Source: an uncultured Collinsella sp.
Lineage (GTDB): Bacteria; Actinomycetota; Coriobacteriia; Coriobacteriales; Coriobacteriaceae
DNA length: 6,273 bases
Assembly: GCA_900548815.1 (NCBI GenBank)
Contig: URLR01000087.1
Coordinates: forward strand, 1 to 6,273
Direction: 5' to 3'
Position 1 is the stretch's first letter, and each line of letters begins with the position of its first letter. Below, piece after piece: positions 1-4,944 of the stretch. The position numbers were made by a program, and so were the translations under genes. The notes under the pieces were generated by a model. The model was not told where the DNA came from. It worked only from the letters and a program-made list of their open reading frames with translations, and did not search any database.

Positions 1-25
1 GCTCGGAGATGTGTATAAGAGACAG
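1..25 (+). other. Nextera adapter (transposon mosaic end), not genomic
   Basis: Bases 7-25 read AGATGTGTATAAGAGACAG, the 19-bp Tn5 mosaic end used in Nextera libraries. The preceding GCTCGG is the end of the Read-2 side adapter. Genomic sequence therefore begins at base 26. Any reading frame that starts in this segment (peptides beginning MYKRQ or MCIRDR) is an artefact. Confidence 0.98.
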
Positions 26-433
26 GATCTTGAACTGCTCGCTGCGGCCAAAGTGCATAAAGATGTTGCCGTTGTCGTGCGTCGTTGCCACCCTCATGGT
101 GCCGACCTCCTTTGCTGGCCATGCGGCCGTCGTCGAGGCGATGGGGGAGTACGCGATATTGCCGCCCTCGATGACGAGCGCTCGTCCGTTGACCAGCGCA
201 TCGGCCACCTTGCGATGCGCGCGGCTGCAAATGGCCGCCACCGTTGCACGGGCGATGCCCATCTGCTGGGCGACGGCCTCCTGATTGAGGCCCTCCAGAT
301 CGCACAGGCGCAGTACTTCGAGCTCATCGACCGTCATATCGATAGCGTCTCCGCTGGCAAGGCCATCGGGGTTAAAGCCGCGATATTCGGGGATGATCCC
401 AACGCGGCGCAGTTTTTCGCGTCTTCCAGCCAT
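26..433 (-). CDS. DUF134 helix-turn-helix protein fused in frame to NifX/NifB-like domain, 3' end missing
   Basis: Read on the minus strand from ATG at 433, the frame is open for 136 codons to the adapter junction at base 26, so the C-terminus is missing. Residues 1-92 match the DUF134/UPF0251 family: a basic start (MAGRREKLRRVGIIPEYRGF), then MTVDELEVLRLCDLEGLNQ, a sigma-70 region-4-like helix-turn-helix at about 47-75, and the family ending LVIEGGNIAY near 86-95. After a short linker, residues 113-136 (MRVATTHDNGNIFMHFGRSE) match the start of the dinitrogenase iron-molybdenum cofactor-binding (NifX/NifB C-terminal) fold. Family knowledge suggests a DNA-binding regulator coupled to a metal-cluster or cofactor-binding domain; the actual ligand is unknown. 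The start at 433 has GGAG five bases upstream. An in-frame ATG at 97 has a stronger site, so the second domain might also be made alone. The gene diverges from thyA. Confidence 0.85.
106..112 (-). promoter_or_regulatory. Strong internal Shine-Dalgarno site before in-frame ATG at 97
   Basis: On the minus strand AAGGAGG is followed by eight bases and then ATG (97-95), exactly where the NifX-like domain begins. The site lies inside the DUF134 reading frame and is in frame with it. It fits translation coupling, or internal initiation of a free NifX-like protein. It may instead be a leftover from when the two domains were separate genes. It is a better match to anti-SD than the site of the upstream start. 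Confidence 0.6.
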
Positions 434-447
434 ACACTCTCCAAATC

Positions 448-459
448 TGACATATGTCA
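448..459. promoter_or_regulatory. Perfect 12-bp palindrome TGACATATGTCA, probable operator (copy 1)
   Basis: TGACATATGTCA is its own reverse complement. It lies 14 bp upstream of the DUF134 gene start and would overlap or follow that gene's transcription start. A second, near-identical copy is at 501-512. The location in a divergent promoter region beside a helix-turn-helix gene suggests a dimer-binding operator, possibly for autoregulation. The binding protein is inferred, not shown. Confidence 0.6.
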
Positions 460-496
460 ACAATAGAATAGCGAACGTGCGGATTTGCGCAAGGAA

Positions 497-516
497 TTTC
501 TGGCATATGTCAGAAA
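497..516. promoter_or_regulatory. 20-bp imperfect palindrome around TGGCATATGTCA, probable operator (copy 2)
   Basis: TTTCTGGCATATGTCAGAAA pairs with itself at nine of ten positions per arm; the only break is G503 against T510. The core differs from copy 1 by one base. The two centres are 53 bp apart, close to five helical turns, so bound dimers would face the same side of the DNA. The site lies between the divergent DUF134 and thyA genes and upstream of the weak thyA promoter candidate. Confidence 0.6.
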
Positions 517-536
517 ATGAGGGCTTATGTTTGGGC

Positions 537-565
537 TGTGGGGCCGCGTGCGCCTGGGCTACAAT
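537..565 (+). promoter_or_regulatory. Candidate thyA promoter
   Basis: TACAAT at 560-565 is a good -10 hexamer in an AT-rich patch (TACAATAAAT) within otherwise GC-rich DNA. At 17 bp spacing the -35 position is TGTGGG, a poor match. Transcription would start near 572, giving a leader of about 28 bases with the ribosome site GGAGG at 591-595. The -10 is plausible; the -35 is not convincing. Confidence 0.35.
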
Positions 566-599
566 AAATCTCGCTTATAGGCGACTGACAGGAGGGTCA

Positions 600-1448
600 A
601 TGAGCAAAGCTGATCAGCAGTTTGTAACCATGTGCCGCGATATCTTGGACCATGGCACCACCACCGAGGGCCAAAAGGTCCGTCCGGTGTGGGAGGACGG
701 CACCCCTGCCTATACCATTAAAATCTTTGGTGTCACGGCGCGCTATGATCTGCGCGAGGAGTTCCCCGCGCTCACCCTGCGTCGTACAGCGCTTAAGTCT
801 GCCATGGACGAGATTCTGTGGATCTATCAAAAGAAGTCCAATAACGTGCATGATCTCAACAGCCATATCTGGGATGAGTGGGCCGATGAGACCGGTTCCA
901 TCGGTAAAGCCTACGGCTATCAGATTGGTCAGAAGAGCCATTACGCCGAGGGCGACTTCGACCAGATGGACCGTGTGCTGTACGACCTTAAGCACACGCC
1001 GTATAGTCGTCGCATTATGACCAATACGTACGTGTTTAGCGATCTGTCCGAGATGCACCTTTATCCGTGCGCCTATAGCGTGACCTATAACGTGACGCAG
1101 CGTCCTCAGGACGACAAGCCGACGCTCAACATGATTCTCAACCAGCGCAGCCAGGACATTTTGGCCGCGAACAACTGGAACGTGTGCCAGTACGCCATTT
1201 TGCTGATGATGGTCGCGCAGTCGGTCGATATGATTCCCGGTGAGCTGCTGCACGTGATCGCCGACGCCCATATCTATGATCGTCATGTCGATATCGTCCG
1301 CGAGCTTATCGAGCGTCCGCAGTTTGCGGCACCCAAGGTAACGCTCAACCCCGATGTGCATGACTTCTATGCGTTTACGACCGATGACCTGATCGTCGAG
1401 GGCTATGAGCACGGCCCTCAGGTCAAGAACATCCCCATTGCGGTGTAG
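600..1448 (+). CDS. thyA: Thymidylate synthase ThyA
   Basis: A 282-residue cytosolic enzyme that converts dUMP and 5,10-methylene-THF to dTMP and dihydrofolate. The catalytic cysteine is Cys157 in LYPCAYS. The phosphate and dUMP-binding signature QRSQD is at 182-186, the uracil-contacting Asn is in NNWNVCQYA at 191-199, and DAHIYDRH is at 222-229 (His224, Tyr226). An arginine pair that could bind the phosphate of the partner subunit is at 137-138. The protein ends NIPIAV, the usual closing C-terminus, so it is complete. The start at 600 has GGAGG four bases upstream; the frame is open further upstream but nothing there resembles ThyA. The His that normally follows the catalytic Cys (PPCH in E. 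coli) is Ala158 here. I recall this from phage phi3T/B. subtilis type enzymes, but have not checked it. The DHFR gene follows almost directly. Confidence 0.97.
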   Translation: MSKADQQFVTMCRDILDHGTTTEGQKVRPVWEDGTPAYTIKIFGVTARYDLREEFPALTLRRTALKSAMDEILWIYQKKSNNVHDLNSHIWDEWADETGSIGKAYGYQIGQKSHYAEGDFDQMDRVLYDLKHTPYSRRIMTNTYVFSDLSEMHLYPCAYSVTYNVTQRPQDDKPTLNMILNQRSQDILAANNWNVCQYAILLMMVAQSVDMIPGELLHVIADAHIYDRHVDIVRELIERPQFAAPKVTLNPDVHDFYAFTTDDLIVEGYEHGPQVKNIPIAV

Positions 1449-1457
1449 GTGGTGCTC

Positions 1458-1976
1458 ATGACGTGTAAGCTTTCTGCCATCGTCGCCGTGTGTGACGACT
1501 GGGGTATTGGCTGCGAGGGCGACATGGTGGTGTCCAATCGCGTCGATATGCGCCATTTTGTGGCCTGCACCAAGGGCTGCCCGGTTATCATGGGACGCAA
1601 GACGCTGCTGAGTTTTCCCGGCGGGCGTCCTCTCAAGAACCGCCGCAATATCGTGCTTACGCGCGATATGGGCTTTACCCGCGAGGGCGTCGACGTGGTG
1701 CATAGCGTTGACGAAGCGCTCTCTGCGGTTGCCGATGAGCTCGTTGCCTGGGTGATCGGTGGCGGCGAGGTGTATCGGCAGTTTTTGCCGTATTGCGCCG
1801 AGGCCGAGGTCACGCACAACCATTGCACTCATGCCGTGGACACGTACTTTCCCGATTTGGACGCCGATCCCGCGTGGGAGATTGCGTGGCGTGGCGGTGT
1901 TGCCACGATTGCCTCGGGCGAGGGCGACGAGGGTGTCGATTATGAGTTCGTGACGTATCGTCGCGTTGAGGCGTAA
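1458..1976 (+). CDS. folA: Dihydrofolate reductase
   Basis: A 172-residue NADPH-dependent DHFR that regenerates tetrahydrofolate from the dihydrofolate made by ThyA. AIVAVCDDWGIG (7-18) is the N-terminal strand and start of the Met20 loop, and the folate-binding acid is Asp30. VIMGRKTLLSFPGGRPL at 43-59 and NRRNIVLTR at 61-69 form the NADPH site, WVIGGGEVYRQFLP at 98-111 holds the second dinucleotide motif, and Thr119 in EVTHNH matches E. coli Thr113. The start is set at ATG 1458: AGGTGG at 1447-1452, overlapping the thyA stop, is five bases upstream. GTG codons at 1449 and 1452 are in frame but lie inside that site. The usual PWNLPAD is VVSNRVD, so the Met20-loop Pro and Trp are absent. The enzyme is probably co-transcribed and coupled with thyA. 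Confidence 0.95.
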   Translation: MTCKLSAIVAVCDDWGIGCEGDMVVSNRVDMRHFVACTKGCPVIMGRKTLLSFPGGRPLKNRRNIVLTRDMGFTREGVDVVHSVDEALSAVADELVAWVIGGGEVYRQFLPYCAEAEVTHNHCTHAVDTYFPDLDADPAWEIAWRGGVATIASGEGDEGVDYEFVTYRRVEA

Positions 1977-2018
1977 ATCGCCTGGCGTGAACGGTATTAT
2001 CGGGTTGATTGAATGTAT

Positions 2019-2041
2019 GGGGCGGCGCTTAGCGTCGCCTC
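2019..2041 (+). terminator. Possible Rho-independent terminator after thyA-folA
   Basis: GGCGGCGC (2021-2028), loop TTA and GCGTCGCC (2032-2039) form an eight-pair GC-rich stem with one G-T wobble. It can extend by two further pairs to 2019 and 2041. Only a short T run (GTTT) follows, so termination would be weak. It lies 42 bases after the DHFR stop and just before the methyltransferase gene, a sensible place to end the operon. Confidence 0.45.
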
Positions 2042-2085
2042 GTTTGGTATAGATGTGCTGTAAAGAAGGGTGCGGGCAGGCTGCT

Positions 2086-3000
2086 ATGACTGATGCCGTT
2101 GAGGTTCTGCGAATTGATTCGCTCGAGGACGAGCGGCTCGATGCCTACGTGCGACTGACCGAGCGTGAACTGCGCTGCGTGCTAGAGCCGCAAAAGGGCA
2201 TCTTTATCGCCGAGAGTGCCAAGGTTATCGAGCGCGCGGTTCGCGCCGGATATGAGCCGGTGAGCTTTCTTTTGGGCGAACGCTGGCTCGACCAGATGAT
2301 GCCGCTGTTTGAGCGCCTGGTTGTGCGCGAGGGCGCAGGTCCGGTTCCTGTGTTCGTGGCTTCCATGGAACTCATGGAGCAGCTGACGGGCTTTAACGTG
2401 ACGCGCGGTGCGCTCGCGGCGTTTCGTCGCCCGCGGCAGATTCCGGTTGATGAGTTCTTGGGTGGCGTCGTTGAGGCGGCGGGGGAGCGCCCGGTGCGCG
2501 TGTGCGTGCTCGAGGGTATTGTCGACCACACGAACGTGGGTGCGATTTTCCGCTCGGCCGCCGCGCTCAATGTCGACGGTATTTTGGTCAGTCCGACGTG
2601 CTGCGACCCGCTGTACCGTCGCTCGGCCCGCGTGAGCATGGGCACGGTGTTTCAGGTGCCGTGGACGCGTATTGGCAGCGAGGCTCGTGTGTGGCCGCAC
2701 GATGGCCTGGCGGCACTGCACGAAGCCGGTTTTTCGTGCGCTGCGATGGCACTGACGGACGACTCCGTTTCGCTGGACGATCCTGCGCTGCAGGAGGTTG
2801 ATCGCCTGGCGATCTTTATGGGCACCGAGGGTGCCGGCCTGGGCGCCAAGACTATCGCGGGCTGCGACCGAGCCGTGCGTATTCCGATGGCGCACGGGGT
2901 CGATTCGCTCAACGTGGCCGCGGCGAGTGCCGTCGCCTTTTGGCAGCTGTGCCCGCACGTGAGCAACGAGTATCACTACCAGCCGGGGCTGTATCACTAG
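2086..3000 (+). CDS. TrmH/SpoU-family RNA 2'-O-ribose methyltransferase
   Basis: A 304-residue SPOUT-class enzyme that would transfer a methyl group from SAM to a ribose 2'-OH of rRNA or tRNA in the cytosol. Residues about 38-115 resemble the L30e-like substrate-binding domain (GIFIAESAKVIERAVRAGYE). The knotted catalytic domain shows all three family motifs: HTNVGAIFRSAAALNVDGIL at 148-167 with the motif-1 Asn150 and Arg156, FMGTEGAGLG at 244-253, and RIPMAHGVDSLNVAAASAVA at 265-284. I chose ATG 2086 because GGGCAGG precedes it by five bases and residues then match the family. The in-frame ATG at 2053 would add 11 residues but has no clear ribosome site. The target nucleotide cannot be told from sequence; RlmB, TrmH and TsnR-like homologues all look alike here. 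It sits after a probable terminator, so it may be a separate unit. Confidence 0.9.
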   Translation: MTDAVEVLRIDSLEDERLDAYVRLTERELRCVLEPQKGIFIAESAKVIERAVRAGYEPVSFLLGERWLDQMMPLFERLVVREGAGPVPVFVASMELMEQLTGFNVTRGALAAFRRPRQIPVDEFLGGVVEAAGERPVRVCVLEGIVDHTNVGAIFRSAAALNVDGILVSPTCCDPLYRRSARVSMGTVFQVPWTRIGSEARVWPHDGLAALHEAGFSCAAMALTDDSVSLDDPALQEVDRLAIFMGTEGAGLGAKTIAGCDRAVRIPMAHGVDSLNVAAASAVAFWQLCPHVSNEYHYQPGLYH

Positions 3001-3056
3001 GCAGATAGTTTGCACCGGGCTCTGACTCGGGGTGTTTCGGTCGACGTCGGTCGGTG

Positions 3057-3076
3057 CTAAGCTGCTATTAGCTTAG
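3057..3076. repeat. Perfect 7-bp inverted repeat between methyltransferase and MATE genes
   Basis: CTAAGCT and AGCTTAG flank a six-base centre, GCTATT. On the plus strand a mostly pyrimidine run (TCTTT) follows within three bases. It could be a weak terminator for the methyltransferase gene or an operator for the MATE gene, whose start is 49 bases downstream. The sequence does not decide between them. No convincing promoter hexamers were found in 3001-3125. Confidence 0.45.
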
Positions 3077-3125
3077 GTCTTTAATTACTGTTTTGTCGGT
3101 TGACGTACGCTTTTGGGGAGGGCGT

Positions 3126-4475
3126 GTGGCTAAGAAATCTACGGCTATCGATGTAACGCAGGGTGTTATTTGGCAGCAGCTGCTTTCGCTGTGCGTTCCC
3201 ATCTTTTTTAGTTCGTTTTTTCAGCAGGCCTACACGCTTATCGGTACCTATATCGTCGGTCAGTTTGGCGGCAAGCTCGCGCTAGGTGGCATTCAAGCTA
3301 CGATGGTGCTCACCGAGCTCTGCATTGGCTTTTGCGTTGGCGTCGGGGCCGGCTGCGCGGTCATTACCGGTCAGTATTTTGGTCAGCACGATGATGAGCG
3401 ACTGAGTCGTTCGGTCCATACAGCCATGACGCTCGCGCTGGTGGGCGGTATCGTTTTCTCGATTCTTGGCATAGTGTTCGTTGAGCCCATGCTGGTGCTT
3501 ATGAACACGCCGCATGAACTATTGGCCGAGGGCGTGGCCTATGCTCGCTGTTATTTTGCCGCGATGGTTGCGGCACTGCTGCTTAATATGGGAACCGCAC
3601 TGCTGCGTGCCGTGGGCGACACGCGCGGCCCCGCTGTGATCATTGCCTCTGGCTGCCTGGTTAACGTGGTGCTGGATATCATCTTTGTCGCTGTGTTGCA
3701 TATGGAGGCGCTGGGCTGCGGCATCGCAGTGGCGCTGACCATTTGCTCCAATGCAACGATGATCGTGTTGCGCATGATGCGCGCTCCGGGCGCATGGCGT
3801 CTTTCGCTGTCTAAGCTCGGCATCGATTGCGGTATTTGCAAGAGTATGATCTCGTGTGGTCTGCCACTCGGTTTTCAATCGGCTGCCTATTCGATCTCGA
3901 ACGTGCTGATCCAGGTGTCGGTTAATTCGTTTGGCGCCGATGTCACGACTGCTTGGGGTCTATCTGGGCGCCTGGATGGCATTATCTGGATGGTGACCGA
4001 GGCGCTCGGCGTTTCGATCACCACGTTCTCGGCGCAGAACTTTGGCGCGCGCAATTACGAGCGCATGCGCAAGGGATATCACACGTCGCTCGTGCTTTCG
4101 TTTATGCTCATTGGTGGCCTGTCTGCCGTGCTCCTGGTGTTCTCGGGTCCGCTGTCGCGTTTGTTTGTCGACGATGCTTCGATTTCTGCGTACACCACGA
4201 CGATTCTTCATTTCATCGCGCCGTTCTACGCGATCTTCTCGATTATCGAAAACGCGTCGGGTTCCATTCGCGGCGCCGGCGTGAGTCTGCAGCCTATGAT
4301 GCTCACCATCTTTGGTACCGTTGTCTTGAGGGTGATCTGGGTGTTTGCGATCATGCCCTTCGATCCGTCGCTCGAGCATCTACTGCTGGTCTACCCCGTA
4401 ACCTGGCTCATTACGGCCACGATGTTCACCATCTACCACCACAGCGGCAACTGGCTAGGCCGCGCCACCGCCTAG
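3126..4475 (+). CDS. MATE-family multidrug/organic cation efflux transporter
   Basis: A 449-residue inner-membrane antiporter of the MATE family, which exports cationic drugs or metabolites using Na+ or H+ gradients. Hydrophobic segments fit twelve helices in two related halves. The half-repeat is visible: GQYFGQHDDERL at 82-93 against AQNFGARNYERM at 303-314, and LLRAVGDTRGP at 159-169 against SIRGAGVSLQP at 380-390. Other family signatures are NVVLDIIFV at 180-188 and GRLDGIIW at 281-288. The length is normal for the family and both ends look intact. I chose GTG 3126 because GGGGAGGG at 3115-3122 precedes it closely. A TTG at 3093 would add 11 non-hydrophobic residues (SVDVRFWGGR) encoded across that ribosome site. 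The substrate is not predictable; the DinF/NorM-like branch cannot be separated by eye. Confidence 0.93.
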   Translation: MAKKSTAIDVTQGVIWQQLLSLCVPIFFSSFFQQAYTLIGTYIVGQFGGKLALGGIQATMVLTELCIGFCVGVGAGCAVITGQYFGQHDDERLSRSVHTAMTLALVGGIVFSILGIVFVEPMLVLMNTPHELLAEGVAYARCYFAAMVAALLLNMGTALLRAVGDTRGPAVIIASGCLVNVVLDIIFVAVLHMEALGCGIAVALTICSNATMIVLRMMRAPGAWRLSLSKLGIDCGICKSMISCGLPLGFQSAAYSISNVLIQVSVNSFGADVTTAWGLSGRLDGIIWMVTEALGVSITTFSAQNFGARNYERMRKGYHTSLVLSFMLIGGLSAVLLVFSGPLSRLFVDDASISAYTTTILHFIAPFYAIFSIIENASGSIRGAGVSLQPMMLTIFGTVVLRVIWVFAIMPFDPSLEHLLLVYPVTWLITATMFTIYHHSGNWLGRATA

Positions 4476-4476
4476 C
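4454..4476. repeat. Inverted repeat spanning the MATE stop codon
   Basis: GCTAGGC (4454-4460) and GCCTAGC (4470-4476) are perfect complements around a nine-base loop. The right arm contains the MATE stop codon. No T run follows, so it is not a classic terminator. It may be an RNA 3'-end stabilising hairpin or chance. Confidence 0.4.
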
Positions 4477-4498
4477 TCATCCGTCGGGTTCCCCTGAT

Positions 4499-4567
4499 AA
4501 GTTGCGGTGAAATAGTTCCTGAAAAGCCCTTGCGGACCGTCAAACAAGTTCTATTCCACCGCAACTT
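4499..4567. repeat. Long imperfect inverted repeat, 20-base arms, intergenic
   Basis: The left arm AAGTTGCGGTGAAATAGTTC (4499-4518) and right arm GTTCTATTCCACCGCAACTT (4548-4567) are complementary at 17 of 20 positions. The outer 11 bases match perfectly, and 29 bases lie between the arms. Neither strand has a T run after the stem, so it does not look like an ordinary terminator, though MATE (plus) and the cobO remnant (minus) converge on it. It resembles a palindromic interspersed element or small non-autonomous element. Copies elsewhere in the genome cannot be seen from this window. Confidence 0.75.
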
Positions 4568-4604
4568 CCTTATGAGCTGTAGGTGTTGGCGGAAAACGAA
4601 TCAA

Positions 4605-4852
4605 TTAGTATTCGATGCCTTGACGGGCTAGGAGGCCTTCGTCGAAGTAGTGTTTGACGGGGCGCATTTCGGTTACTAGGTCGGCAAGGTCGGCGAGGGG
4701 TAGCAAGCCGCGGCCGGGGAGCACGAGCTCCGTGGTGGCGGGCTTTATCGCAATCAGTTCCTCGACATCCTCTCGCGCCCCAACGCAGCCGTCGTCTTGC
4801 CCTTGCCGTCGTCCGTATAGATTTGAACCTTGCCGACTTCCAGTGATGCCAT
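4605..4852 (-). pseudogene. cobO: Decayed cob(I)alamin adenosyltransferase (CobO/BtuR family), internal deletion and frameshift
   Basis: The intact gene would make an ATP:corrinoid adenosyltransferase for coenzyme B12 synthesis or salvage, about 170-200 residues. From ATG 4852 the minus strand encodes MASLEVGKVQIYTDDGKGKT then TAALG, the family start with its P-loop. This frame soon hits TGA at 4756-4754. From 4778 another frame gives the family C-terminus: VEELIAIKPATTELVLPGRG, then DLADLVTEMRPVKHYFDEG, ending ARQGIEY with TAA at 4607-4605. Compared with Salmonella CobA from memory, about 95 central residues are missing between the two parts, including the region before the NARPGHQ-like segment. 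The junction is near 4772-4781. The first P-loop Gly (normally GDGKGKT) is Asp, a further sign of decay. The start still has AAAGGA six bases upstream (4863-4858), so the loss is probably recent. Confidence 0.85.
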
Positions 4853-4867
4853 CTCTGTCCTTTCGTG

Positions 4868-4894
4868 CCCGGCGTCGGTTTATCGCCGTCCGGG
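4868..4894. other. GC-rich hairpin between cobO remnant and ftsH
   Basis: CCCGG (4868-4872) pairs with CCGGG (4890-4894). Inside, after a bulged T, two more two-pair steps close a GTTTAT loop. It lies in the 92-base divergent gap: in the leader of the cobO remnant on the minus strand, and upstream of ftsH on the plus strand. Neither side has a strong T run. The gap is too short for a cobalamin riboswitch. TATTCT at 4900-4905 could be an ftsH -10 but lacks a matching -35. Confidence 0.4.
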
Positions 4895-4944
4895 TTGGGT
4901 ATTCTAGAAAACAATATCAACCCCAGTAGATGGAGTTCAAGCAG

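Noticed and set aside
11..466. Plus-strand open frame of 151 codons starting MYKRQ
   Set aside because: Its start lies in the adapter and its body is antisense to the DUF134/NifX gene, whose minus-strand translation shows clear domain motifs.
285..599. N-terminal extension of thyA by 105 codons
   Set aside because: The extension is antisense to the DUF134 gene and covers the promoter region; ThyA homology and the GGAGG site both begin at 600.
597..1832. A 411-codon minus-strand open frame opposite thyA and the DHFR gene
   Set aside because: It is the antisense shadow of two well-defined genes; its composition is rich in His, Arg and Ala, with no recognisable motif.
2182..3015. Minus-strand open frame opposite the methyltransferase
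   Set aside because: It mirrors the whole methyltransferase gene, is Arg/His-rich and has no motif or plausible ribosome site.
3009..3036. Possible hairpin CACCGGG...CGGGGTG after the methyltransferase gene
   Set aside because: Only the outer pairs are complementary; the G-G clashes inside make a stable stem unlikely.
4754..4852. Intact small protein of 32 residues, or a programmed frameshift, in the cobO remnant
   Set aside because: Even a frameshift would leave the protein without about 95 central residues, and the P-loop Gly is mutated; decay is the simpler explanation.
4853..4929. Possible cobalamin riboswitch ahead of the cobO remnant
   Set aside because: The gap is under 100 bases, and I see no B12-box-like sequence; only a simple hairpin is present.
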